Shown here: positions 43,680-51,567 of the stretch, in pieces
How positions within the stretch are numbered: position 1 is the stretch's first letter
Layout: the number at the start of each line of letters is the position of its first letter
Source: Actinoplanes nipponensis
GTDB taxonomy: Bacteria; Actinomycetota; Actinomycetes; Mycobacteriales; Micromonosporaceae
Assembly: GCF_016862275.1 (NCBI RefSeq)
Contig: NZ_BOMQ01000063.1
Coordinates: 62,001-126,000, forward strand
DNA length: 64,000 nucleotides
Direction: 5' to 3'
Notes under the pieces: model-generated
Database searches by the model: none
Seen by the model: only the letters and a program-made list of their open reading frames with translations
Told to the model about the DNA's origin: nothing
Made by a program: the position numbers and the translations under genes

Positions 43680-44449
43680 CGAAGGCCGACTGCGACTTCG
43701 CAGTGCTGACGGTGCAGGACGCGGAACTGGCCGCGGTGCTCGACCTGGCCCAGGTGATCGGCGAGGACCGGTCCTTTCCCGAGACCCTCTACCGTGTTCG
43801 ACTGCCGGATTCGGGCCTCGCCGGAGTGGTCATGCCCGTCGGCGGCGTCGGCCGCGTCGAAGGGGCGATCGCGACAAGCCTGCTGCTGAGCCGGGTCACC
43901 CCGCTCCGGCTGTACCTGGTCGGCATCGCCGGCGGGTTCGAGGCCCGCGGCGTCGCGCTGGGCGACCTCCTCGTCGCGGACTATATCTGGGACTACGAGA
44001 TGCAACGGCTCTCCGACATACGCAACGAGTCACGCCCGCGGCTGTTCAGCACCGATCATGACCTGTTGAGCGCCGCCTCCGCCGCCGAGAAGTCCGATTG
44101 GCAGAAAGGGTTGCCGCGAGTCAACGGCAGCCGGCCGAACGTGCATTTCGGAACAGTGCTGTCGGGCGACAAGGTCATCGCCTCGAGCACCCTGGTCGCG
44201 AACTTCCTGCGCGAGAACGAACGCCTGATCGGCGTGGAGATGGAAGGGGCCGGCGTCGCGGCGGCGCTGGCCCGGTACCCGATACCGGTACCATTTCTCA
44301 TGATTCGAGGGGTGGTCGACTACGCGAACGACGACAAGCGCGAGCAATCGCGCGTCTGGCTGACCGATGCGTGCGCCGCCACAGCCGCTTTCACCTTCGC
44401 CGCCATCGAACATGCGCACGACACGAACCGGGCCCGGTCCGAACAGTAG
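43676..44449 (+). CDS. Nucleoside phosphorylase/nucleosidase (PNP_UDP superfamily)
   Basis: A 257-residue MTAN-like protein. The motifs are the purine/phosphate loop VGIAGGFEARGVALGD (residues 82-97), the ribose-binding GVEMEGAGVAAAL (E178, E180) and catalytic IRGVVDYANDD (D205). Enzymes of this fold split the glycosidic bond of purine nucleosides; the same fold is an effector in several antiphage NTPases. It overlaps the TIR gene by 4 bp, so it may use or remove a nucleotide product of it; this link is inference. Confidence 0.82.
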   Translation: MTKADCDFAVLTVQDAELAAVLDLAQVIGEDRSFPETLYRVRLPDSGLAGVVMPVGGVGRVEGAIATSLLLSRVTPLRLYLVGIAGGFEARGVALGDLLVADYIWDYEMQRLSDIRNESRPRLFSTDHDLLSAASAAEKSDWQKGLPRVNGSRPNVHFGTVLSGDKVIASSTLVANFLRENERLIGVEMEGAGVAAALARYPIPVPFLMIRGVVDYANDDKREQSRVWLTDACAATAAFTFAAIEHAHDTNRARSEQ

Positions 44450-44603
44450 GCGTCACTAATGATCGCTGAACTGCGCAGGCGCGGCTGCCCCCCGATCAGC
44501 GCTTGCCGCCGATGGTCAGTCGTTCGGCGGCGAACGCCAGTCGGAGGTTAGAACACTGAGGGCTCTTCTCAAGCGGTACGTCAAATCGATATCGGCCAGC
44601 GGG

Positions 44604-46286
44604 TTGTTCGCCAATCTCGTCGGCCACCTCGGTGTCAGATCGGTCTGGGTACTGCTGGCGGGCAGTGCGGCCACCGTCGGCGGCCTGGCGCTGGTCTGGA
44701 TCTTCATGATGATGCTGATGAGCTTCGTCGGGCTGATCATCCTGATGATTCGCACACCGCTGCCGGTTCGGGCCAAGTGGTCCACCCAGGTCGTCGACCC
44801 ACTGATCGAGTCCGACCAAGAATACTGCCTGCTCCTGCGGCCGTTCGGGTACGACGGAGAGATCGTTCTGCCGGTGCTGCCACCGATCGCGTCGGAGGAC
44901 CTTCCGTGGCATCGACGGCCGGGGGCGGCTCAAGGGCTGATTCAGCGAACCAAACCCATTGAGCAGATCATCGCAGAATCTGTACGGGAAGCCTGCCGGG
45001 TACGAACCTATTCCGTAGTCGACCAAGGCATCGCGTTCGCCCCACCGGGCCCGACGTACCTGCGGGCCCGCAATGACCGCTGGCATCTGCCGGTGCATCG
45101 CCTGATAGCTCGGGCGCACACCATTCTGGTGCTGCTTCCACCGGACGTACCGATCGGCAGAGGGCTCGAATGGGAGATGGCCCAGGTCGCCTACCTGGGT
45201 CTGCAATCGCGCGTGGTCTTCATCCTGCCGCCCCCCGACAACCGCTCGGATCAGGGCTGCCCTCCGGCGCATCGACTGTTTCACCTCATGGCCCTGCTGA
45301 GGCACGGAGCGACGGCGGCTCCGGCCGACATCCGGTACCAGGCATCCGAGTACCGCGAGTACGCCCTCGAGTCGCCGATCCTGGCATGGCTGGAAGACGG
45401 AATACATGTCCAGACGATCGGGGTCGACCACGGGCGGAGATCGGGCGAACGCCGGGCAAAACGCCGTCATTTCGCCGTCGAGACGTACACATCGGCTCTC
45501 GTTCCGCAGCTCCGCGAGATGTCCCGGGAGCGCGCCGACTTGGGATTCGATGCCCGGTACGAGGCCAGGCACTGGCCGGAGCCGGAGCCACTCAACGCCG
45601 CCAACGACATACAAACGGCCGGCCAGTGCGTGATCTGCGACAAGACCACCGTCCCCAAGAAGCGCCGTCATCGCGCCACGGTTCTCGCTCTCGTCGTACT
45701 GCCGGTGTTCGGTTGCCTGTTCGGTATCCGATGGTACTGGCAGGATTCGACCGGTTCTTGGCCAGAGGTCCCGCCACCTTCCGCCTCACCTACGATCAAT
45801 AGTTGTATCGTCGGCACGTGGCGATTGACTCATCCCCAATCCGCTCATCGCGCATTCCTCCCACCATTGTCCGGCAGTGCTGCGACGCCCTCCACCGCAG
45901 GCTTCTTCACTGCCCCTTCGCCGCGCTTCCTGCCAGAGAACCGGGGCATTGTATTCACGTTCGGCGCAGACGGCGCCGGATCCGTATCCTGGAACGACGC
46001 ACGGCTCGAGAGTTTCCCAGCGGCCGGTTCCGAGTACGAGGTGGTAGCGCAAGGCCACGAACTCTTCAGATACACCGTCGGTGCCGGACGGCTGTCCTAC
46101 CGAAGTATCACGACGGAGGGCGTGATCAGCACCCAGTGGAGCGCCTTGGCAGCTGTTGAACCACTGAGGCCGGTGATCCCGCCGGAGGGATATTCATGCT
46201 CCCACGACGATCTCATCTTGCGAGGTCCGTCAGCGGTCGATCACACCGTTGAATGGCAGGTCCGGCTGCGGAGAAAAGCCGACTGA
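44604..46286 (+). CDS. Membrane protein with unknown cytosolic domain and extracellular C-terminus
   Basis: A 560-residue protein: two membrane helices in residues about 8-52, a cytosolic domain with LLLRPFGYDGEI and RGLEWEMAQVAYLGLQ (E189, E191; TIR-like arrangement), a third helix about 357-376 and a secreted C-terminal domain (CIVGTWRLTHPQ, GIVFTFGADGAGSVSW) that looks lipocalin-like. The start is unclear: TTG 44604 has no ribosome-binding site, whereas CTG 44556 in the same frame has GGAGG 8 bases upstream and would add 16 residues. It is about 110-150 bp after the nucleosidase gene and same strand, so probably part of the cluster. Confidence 0.65.
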   Translation: MFANLVGHLGVRSVWVLLAGSAATVGGLALVWIFMMMLMSFVGLIILMIRTPLPVRAKWSTQVVDPLIESDQEYCLLLRPFGYDGEIVLPVLPPIASEDLPWHRRPGAAQGLIQRTKPIEQIIAESVREACRVRTYSVVDQGIAFAPPGPTYLRARNDRWHLPVHRLIARAHTILVLLPPDVPIGRGLEWEMAQVAYLGLQSRVVFILPPPDNRSDQGCPPAHRLFHLMALLRHGATAAPADIRYQASEYREYALESPILAWLEDGIHVQTIGVDHGRRSGERRAKRRHFAVETYTSALVPQLREMSRERADLGFDARYEARHWPEPEPLNAANDIQTAGQCVICDKTTVPKKRRHRATVLALVVLPVFGCLFGIRWYWQDSTGSWPEVPPPSASPTINSCIVGTWRLTHPQSAHRAFLPPLSGSAATPSTAGFFTAPSPRFLPENRGIVFTFGADGAGSVSWNDARLESFPAAGSEYEVVAQGHELFRYTVGAGRLSYRSITTEGVISTQWSALAAVEPLRPVIPPEGYSCSHDDLILRGPSAVDHTVEWQVRLRRKAD

Positions 46287-46410
46287 ACGCGGGTCATTCT
46301 ACTCCGGTCAGAATTGGGCTGGAGGTAGTGCGCCGCAGCGTTCAGGTCATGCCCGTCAACTCTGGCCAGGGACCTTGCCCCCCGGGCATGCGACTTCCCA
46401 GACTGACGCC

Positions 46411-47073
46411 ATGACCTCGAACAGTGCCCCGCTGATGCAGCCCGCTCCTCGCTACCCGGTGCCGGCCGAGGAGGCGCGCCTCCGGGTACGGGATTTCGCC
46501 GACGGCCTGTCGGTGCGGCGTACGGTCCGTGACTTCAGCGACCGGCCGATTCCGGACGGGGTGATCGAGCAGGCTGTCCGCGCAGCCGGCAGCGCACCCA
46601 GCGGGGCGAATCTGCAGCCTTGGCGGTTCGTGGTGGTGACCGATCCGCAGGTGCGCCGCGCGCTGCGGACGGCCGCCGAGACGGAGGAGCGGGAGTTCTA
46701 CCAGCGGCGTGCGTCGCGGGAGTGGCTGGACGCGTTGGCCCCATTGGGCACGGATTGGCGTAAGCCGTTCCTGGAGACGGCGCCGGGGCTGATCGTGGTG
46801 TTCGAGGTGCACAAGGGGCCCAGCTCGCCGAAGCCGTACTACGTCAAGGAGTCCGTCGGTATCGCGGTGGGCTTCCTGCTGGCGGCTCTCCATCAGGCCG
46901 GTCTGGCGACATTGACGCACACACCGAGCCCGATGCGCTTCCTCAACCAGATCTTGCAGCGGCCGCAAGAGGAGCGCGGCTATCTGATCATCCCGGTCGG
47001 TTACCCGACCGACGAGGCCCAGGTACCCGTGATTGACAAGAAGCCTCTGCGGGAGATTCTCGTCTGGTCGTGA
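46411..47073 (+). CDS. Nitroreductase family, iodotyrosine-deiodinase-like
   Basis: A 220-residue FMN-dependent protein of the nitroreductase fold. The N-terminal SVRRTVRDFSDRPIPDGVIE and PSGANLQPWRFVVVTDP are FMN-phosphate contacts; the segment EEREFYQRRASREWLDALAP is the lid that is characteristic of iodotyrosine deiodinase homologues. In bacteria the natural substrate is unclear. ATG 46411 is six bases after CAGACT, possibly leaderless. It is the last gene before the tRNA fragment. Confidence 0.83.
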   Translation: MTSNSAPLMQPAPRYPVPAEEARLRVRDFADGLSVRRTVRDFSDRPIPDGVIEQAVRAAGSAPSGANLQPWRFVVVTDPQVRRALRTAAETEEREFYQRRASREWLDALAPLGTDWRKPFLETAPGLIVVFEVHKGPSSPKPYYVKESVGIAVGFLLAALHQAGLATLTHTPSPMRFLNQILQRPQEERGYLIIPVGYPTDEAQVPVIDKKPLREILVWS

Positions 47074-47424
47074 CGGCCGCCGCGCCGGTCCGGCGGTCAG
47101 CGCTGTCATCGCCGATGGGCTGGGCCGCCGAGATGCGGCTGGTCGAGCGGGACCGCACCGGGCGCGTGCCCGCAGGCCGGCGCGCTCGACCGGCTCGAGG
47201 TTCGCGAGTCCCGGACGCGGCATCCCGCACGCACGCAACCTGCCGACGAGGACCAGCAGCTACGGACAGGCACCCATCGCCGCCCCACGCGGCCACCCGG
47301 ACACCTGGGTTTCGTCCCCACGGCTGCCCGCCCCGCAGCCCGCATGGATGACCGCCACCGAACCGGTCGCGACCAGGCGCTTCTGGGGTCGGGGGGCTAT
47401 TCGAAACCGTATAGAAAGACGTGC
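47074..47424. other. Gap left of the tRNA fragment, no gene recognised
   Basis: These 350 bases lie between the nitroreductase gene and the tRNA terminator. Open frames exist on both strands but none looks like a protein. I see nothing else in it. Confidence 0.5.
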
Positions 47425-47455
47425 GGCCCTGATCAGCGTTCTGCTGGTCAGGGCC
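47425..47455 (-). terminator. Terminator of the tRNA (chromosomal flank)
   Basis: GGCCCTGATCAGC (47425-47437) pairs with GCTGGTCAGGGCC (47443-47455), one G-T wobble; read on the minus strand the hairpin is followed by TCTTTCT. It follows the tRNA 3' end by 7 bp, as expected for the native terminator of a tRNA gene. Confidence 0.7.
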
Positions 47456-47462
47456 TCGCCCT

Positions 47463-47490
47463 TGGAGCCGCCTGACGGAATCGAACCGTC
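47463..47490 (-). repeat. 3' tRNA fragment (tRNA-Thr-like), island attachment site
   Basis: On the minus strand this is the T arm, acceptor strand and CCA end of a tRNA: GACGG-TTCGATT-CCGTC, then AGGCGGC, T and CCA. Everything upstream of the T arm is missing. Integrases use such 3' tRNA ends and leave a partial copy at one end of the inserted element, so the intact tRNA gene should lie at the far, right end of the island. Acceptor pairing (GCCGCCT) and T arm fit tRNA-Thr, which is a guess from memory. Confidence 0.65.
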
Positions 47491-47640
47491 GACCTACGCT
47501 GCTCGACCACCGCAGCTTCCGGCTTGTCATTGGTTGTCGGGAGTGGCCGTTGACCTGCGAGAATGCTAGATCAGCCTAGTCATCGCTTGTCACCGATCGT
47601 CGTCTGTTGGCAGGGGTTTTCGGGGGGGGTAAACGGGGGC
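47488..47640. repeat. Cassette-boundary repeat R1
   Basis: Order of shared blocks: GTCGACCTACGCT (47488-47500), TTGTC at 47524 and 47534 (10 bp apart), GACCTGCG (47552-47559), TTGGCAGGGGTTTTCGGGG (from 47607) and G8-TAAAC-G5 at the end. The first block touches the tRNA fragment. R2-R4 repeat this plan. It lies downstream of the integrase remnant, as an attachment region would. Confidence 0.7.
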
Positions 47641-47970
47641 GCAAATCGCGGTGCCGGGAACGGCTACGCCACCGCATATGCCCTGGTAGCGTCTGCCCGC
47701 AGGGTGGGCCATCAGCTCTGCGATCAGCCCGAGTCGTGGCCTAATTCGTGCGTCAGCCGGTCGGGGCAGCTGGACGGCCCGATCGGGCTGGACATCAAGC
47801 CAGGCGGGCCCGCGGGCAACCCAACCGGCGGCGCGGTGGGTGTCGCGCCCCCGAGCTGGGCCCGGTCGGCGACGAGTAGCCCGGTGCCGGCCTCGACCAG
47901 CAAGGTCGCGGCGAGCGCGTAGCCAAGCACGGCGGCGGGCAGCATAGCGATGCTTATTGGGCAGCCAACG
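47641..47970. other. Gap between R1 and the integrase remnant
   Basis: About 330 bases. A minus-strand frame at 47724-47945 (73 residues) starts with a hydrophobic stretch (AVLGYALAATLLVEAGTGLL) and ends LTHELGHDSG, but it is short, without a good ribosome-binding site, and not assigned. Otherwise no feature is seen. Confidence 0.35.
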
Positions 47971-48174
47971 TCACTGACGCTCGCCTGCGCCGATCAGGTT
48001 TTCCAGAACATGGCTAACGTCGGGGGCGGTCGAGGGTTTCTGGATGTAAAACTTCTTGGTGATGCTCTCGTCGACGTGGCCCAGCTGGGCGGCGGCTTCG
48101 GAGACTAGGCCGTGTCCGCTCAGTACGGTGGCGACGGTCTTGCTGAGACGCTTCGCGGATCCATAATCAGCGGT
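47971..48174 (-). pseudogene. Tyrosine recombinase (integrase), C-terminal remnant
   Basis: The minus-strand frame ending at TGA 47973-47971 reads RLSKTVATVLSGHGLVSEAA, then AQLGHVDESITKKFYIQKPS and HVLENLIGAG. The GH...Y pattern is the catalytic His and Tyr of tyrosine recombinases, preceded by the usual RKTVAT segment (here SKTVAT). The N-terminal two thirds and box I are absent, and upstream the similarity fades by about 48174. The remnant points towards R1 and the tRNA fragment, the normal place of an integrase gene. Confidence 0.75.
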
Positions 48175-48339
48175 GACACTGAGGGATCCAGGTTTCTCGT
48201 CGACAACAACGTACGCGCTGACAAGGAAGCTCTCGATGCCATGCTGCGTTTCGACCTTTCAGGCCTACCCGCGGGTGTTTTGAGGATCTGGGATCCTGAC
48301 CCCCGGACCTGGCGCGTCCGCAAAATTGGGGCAGACTGA
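48112..48339 (+). CDS. Doubtful small open frame
   Basis: 75 codons overlapping the integrase remnant on the other strand; the second half (ALDAMLRFDLSGLPAGVLRI followed by WDPDPRTWRV) has a protein-like composition and may be a decayed gene end. No ribosome-binding site, no recognised family. The following stretch to 48517 shows nothing further. Confidence 0.2.
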   Translation: MSAQYGGDGLAETLRGSIISGDTEGSRFLVDNNVRADKEALDAMLRFDLSGLPAGVLRIWDPDPRTWRVRKIGAD

Positions 48340-48517
48340 CGGCGAAGGGCCTTGCTCAGGCGGATCTACCTCAAGCTGACGCCGCCGATGAAGCGGTGTC
48401 AAGCCCGCCGAGTAGCCGGAGGGAGTCTGACCCTCCGGCCCTCAGGCGAGGTCGGCCCTGCGCAGGGCTTCGTGATCGCCGTCCGGTTCCATCCCGTCGT
48501 TCCTCTCCACCGCTGCA

Positions 48518-50086
48518 TCAAGATCGATCGGCGCGACGGCGCAGGCGCGGCAGCCACCCCCGGCGGCCGCCGGACGACTCGGCCATCTTTTCGCTGGCTG
48601 ACGGCGCCTCGCGGGCAACTGGTTGGGGCGGCGCCGGCGGTCTATACCGGTAGAGGATCGCCGACTCCTCACGGATTAGGGTGGGAACGTCGTATCGATC
48701 CGAAACAAAGTGGAAGCCGAACGGTGAGGGAAGAATCTCGGGTGGTTCCCGATTGTCAGCTTGCCCGGAGGGGCCGATGTCGATCCAGGTGACGCGGGCG
48801 TGTTCGAGCAGTCGGTCCCAGTCGGCGCCGGAGGTGTTTGCGTCGAGCAGTGCGACGCTGGAGAAAAAGATGAAGTGCAGGCTCAGGACGTCGACGCCGC
48901 GAGCCTGGAAGGCGACCGCCGTACGCTGCGCCGCGCCGAGCAGGCCCTCGACCGTCTTAGCATGATCGAAGAGTTCGGCGCGGACCTTGGGCACATCATC
49001 CTCGGTCAGGTCGCCGGCCGGTCGCAGCACACCGTACCTGCGCAGCGGGTCAAGCGCCGCGACCACCTCCGCGGCCACCCGCATCCGACGACCGGTCAAG
49101 GCATCACCGCCCACATCAGCCAGCAGCCGGTCCAGGCTCCGGGCGAGCGACCGATGTTCCCGGCCGACCTTTCGCGCGCTCGAATCCTCATCCGGGACCA
49201 CCACGAAGTACGCCAGCGACACCGCATCGATGCTCCTCGCCAGCCGTTCGATGGCGTACGCGTCCGTGGGTTCCGGACCGCGGAGGCGGCTCAACGCCGA
49301 CCGACTGTCGACCTGGACGATGTCGCCCGCGTGGTGGAACACGGGGGCTTGCGGCTGAAGGCTGGGCGGCGGCTGCGGGAGGCCGAGCGCCTGCGTCGAG
49401 GCCGGCGCTGGCGCCGGGGTCACTGGGGGCGTCGGCGCAGGACTTCGTTGCTGCCGCGGGGCCTGCGTCAACGTAGCTGTCCCCATCCGCGGTGCTGGTC
49501 GCGGCGAGGGCCACGCCACGGCGAAATCCTGCCGATCGAGCAGACCCTGCTGAACCAGCCGAACGACCTCCGCCTGGAAGTCACGCTCGCCGATGGCCAG
49601 CTCCGGGTTCTGCTCGTACGCGGCGATGCTCTTCGACGCCGCCCGGGCGATCGTTCGGATGGTCGCAGGCGCGATGCCCCCGCCCTGAGAGTCCCTGCGG
49701 ATCCCGGTGCCATATCTGATCACGCTGATCCGATTGAACGGGCCGTCATCATGCAGCTGACCCATGCCTTGCCGGGCGTCCTCTTCGGTCTCCCCAACGG
49801 AGATCGTGACGAAGATCGCGCGGGGCGCGAGGAAGTGTCCGTCAGGCACCGCCGCACGAATCAGCGAGGCCCGTAGCGCGCGGTGCCAGTCGGCTGGTGC
49901 CGCGAACTCGGTCGGCGACGGAGCATGAGCGACGGTCACCACATCATAGAGGGCGGCGTCGCTCTCGATCCGGTCACGGACCAGCTGGGCCAGCTCACCG
50001 GCGGGTACCGACAGCTGTCCCACCGGCACGATTAAAAGCAGCAGCCCGGCCCAGTCGGCGTCGACGCCCCAGTAGGGCTCGGTCAT
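48518..50086 (-). CDS. Hypothetical protein with vWA-like C-terminal part
   Basis: A 522-residue protein, last gene of the six-gene operon. Residues 1-190 are a globular domain (WGVDADWAGLLLLIVPVGQL, PRAIFVTISVGETEEDA), about 195-245 a Pro/Gln-rich linker, and about 250-490 a second domain whose strand DVLSLHFIFFSSVALL followed by TWIDIG resembles a von Willebrand A fold without MIDAS. The Arg-rich tail is unstructured. The start overlaps the DUF4407 stop (ATGA). No family recognised with confidence. Confidence 0.7.
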   Translation of the reverse strand: MTEPYWGVDADWAGLLLLIVPVGQLSVPAGELAQLVRDRIESDAALYDVVTVAHAPSPTEFAAPADWHRALRASLIRAAVPDGHFLAPRAIFVTISVGETEEDARQGMGQLHDDGPFNRISVIRYGTGIRRDSQGGGIAPATIRTIARAASKSIAAYEQNPELAIGERDFQAEVVRLVQQGLLDRQDFAVAWPSPRPAPRMGTATLTQAPRQQRSPAPTPPVTPAPAPASTQALGLPQPPPSLQPQAPVFHHAGDIVQVDSRSALSRLRGPEPTDAYAIERLARSIDAVSLAYFVVVPDEDSSARKVGREHRSLARSLDRLLADVGGDALTGRRMRVAAEVVAALDPLRRYGVLRPAGDLTEDDVPKVRAELFDHAKTVEGLLGAAQRTAVAFQARGVDVLSLHFIFFSSVALLDANTSGADWDRLLEHARVTWIDIGPSGQADNREPPEILPSPFGFHFVSDRYDVPTLIREESAILYRYRPPAPPQPVAREAPSASEKMAESSGGRRGWLPRLRRRADRS

Positions 50087-51567
50087 GGCTTGGAACCTCC
50101 GGACTGCTGCCCGCCACCGCCTTGCTGCGCCGGGTCATTGCCGTGCGGATTCCGGGCCTGCGGCAGGTTGTACGGGCCGCGCTGCTGCACGGCGTTCTGC
50201 GCACCCAGGACCCTGGCCGCCTGATACGTGGGTAGGTGCTGGCGGTTGGTGTAGTCGGCAGCGGATTGCCGCACCTCCTTACTCCACTGGTCGACGGCCA
50301 CCATCGCGATCTCGGTCACCACTTCCTCGACCTTCTCCTGTACCTTCTTCGCGACCCTGGCCTCGCTGTCGGCGGCCCGCTGATCGATCTGCGCCTGTTT
50401 GGTGCGTTCCCGGCCGGCCCTCTCCTGGGCCAGCTTGAGCACCCGGTCGTCGTCGAGTTTCTCGGCCCGCTCGTAGATGGTGGTCGGACCGGCGGCGCTG
50501 AGCGTCTTGATCGCGACCGGCAGCAGCTCGATCATGAACAGGAGCGCCGCAAGGAGCAGGTGGGCCAGTCGCGCGATCCCGCTCTCGTCGCCCAGGTGAC
50601 CGAGCGCCACCAGCTGGGCGAGCAGGCCGTCCTGGCGCTTCGCCTGCGCCGCGTCGTTGAGCTGCTGCAACTGCAGCTGCAGGCCGTCCCGCTGGGGCCG
50701 CAAGATCGCCAGTTGCTTCCCGGCGTCGGCCTGCGCGGCCGCGAGCGCCGTCTTGGCGTCCGCGCCGTTCTCCCGCTGCGCCCCGAGCAGCGCCGTCTGC
50801 TTGGCGTCCATGAGCCGCTTGGCGTCCCCGGCCTCCGCCTTGCGGTTCTGGTACTCCTTCTGCATGGCCAGCGCGAGCGGCCCGTTGCCTGATTTCTTGC
50901 TGGTGCCCTCGCAGCCGACGCCGTAGAGCTCGCACTGCCATTTGCGATACGCCGTCTCGGCCTGCTTCTGCTTCGCGTCGTAGGCGGTCTTGGCCGTGTC
51001 GTACTCCTGCTGCGCCCCGGTGAGTCCGGCCGCGGTGTACGTGTACTTGCCTGCAACGATGTCCTCGTACTTCCTGACCTCGGCCTCCTTGGCGTCGAAG
51101 AGGCCTTTCAGGCTGCCGGACGACAGCTCCTCCGCGGCGATGTTGGCCGCGGCGATCTGGTCCCGAGTCATCTGCCCGGCGATCTCGTCGCTGAAGATCC
51201 GCAGCGTGAGCGGGGTGGAGATCACCAGACCCAGCAGCGCCGCCATCAGGAGCCGGGGCAGGATCATCAGGAACATCCGCCCCTTGCTGCCCCGGGGCTT
51301 CAGATTGATGATGAGCGCCCGGTCGATGACCAGGATGAGAGCACCCCAGAAGAGTCCGACGAGAACCCCGATCGCGGGATTCGCCTTCAAACCGTCGGTC
51401 ATGGCGTAGGCCATCGACACCACCGCGAGTGACGCGGTGGCCAGCAGCACCATCGCCAGCGCGATGTATTCACGGCGGGCCTTCGGCGCCAGGCTCAGCA
51501 CTCCGGCGTCCGCGCCACCAAGCCGGCACAGCAGCGCCCCGGTCGAGTGCCGATCGAGCTCTACCAT
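50083..51567 (-). CDS. DUF4407 membrane/coiled-coil protein
   Basis: A 494-residue protein: three membrane helices at about 36-130 (LAMVLLATASLAVVSMAYAM, IGVLVGLFWGALILVIDRAL), a long periplasmic-type coiled coil at about 135-335, a fourth helix near 340-362 (LAHLLLAALLFMIELLPVAI) and a Gln/Gly-rich cytoplasmic tail. This is the plan of DUF4407. It may be the membrane sensor or effector of the kinase/phosphatase module. Coupled to the preceding kinase gene: its ATG lies inside the end of it (7 bp overlap). Confidence 0.78.
   Translation of the reverse strand: MVELDRHSTGALLCRLGGADAGVLSLAPKARREYIALAMVLLATASLAVVSMAYAMTDGLKANPAIGVLVGLFWGALILVIDRALIINLKPRGSKGRMFLMILPRLLMAALLGLVISTPLTLRIFSDEIAGQMTRDQIAAANIAAEELSSGSLKGLFDAKEAEVRKYEDIVAGKYTYTAAGLTGAQQEYDTAKTAYDAKQKQAETAYRKWQCELYGVGCEGTSKKSGNGPLALAMQKEYQNRKAEAGDAKRLMDAKQTALLGAQRENGADAKTALAAAQADAGKQLAILRPQRDGLQLQLQQLNDAAQAKRQDGLLAQLVALGHLGDESGIARLAHLLLAALLFMIELLPVAIKTLSAAGPTTIYERAEKLDDDRVLKLAQERAGRERTKQAQIDQRAADSEARVAKKVQEKVEEVVTEIAMVAVDQWSKEVRQSAADYTNRQHLPTYQAARVLGAQNAVQQRGPYNLPQARNPHGNDPAQQGGGGQQSGGSKP

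Noticed and set aside
46348..46391. CATGCCCG/CGGGCATG inverted repeat before the nitroreductase gene
   Set aside because: Only 8 bp arms about 28 bp apart; could arise by chance and has no supporting regulator.
47563..47922. 119-codon plus-strand frame overlapping R1
   Set aside because: Low-complexity, no ribosome-binding site, runs through the repeat and the G-tracts.
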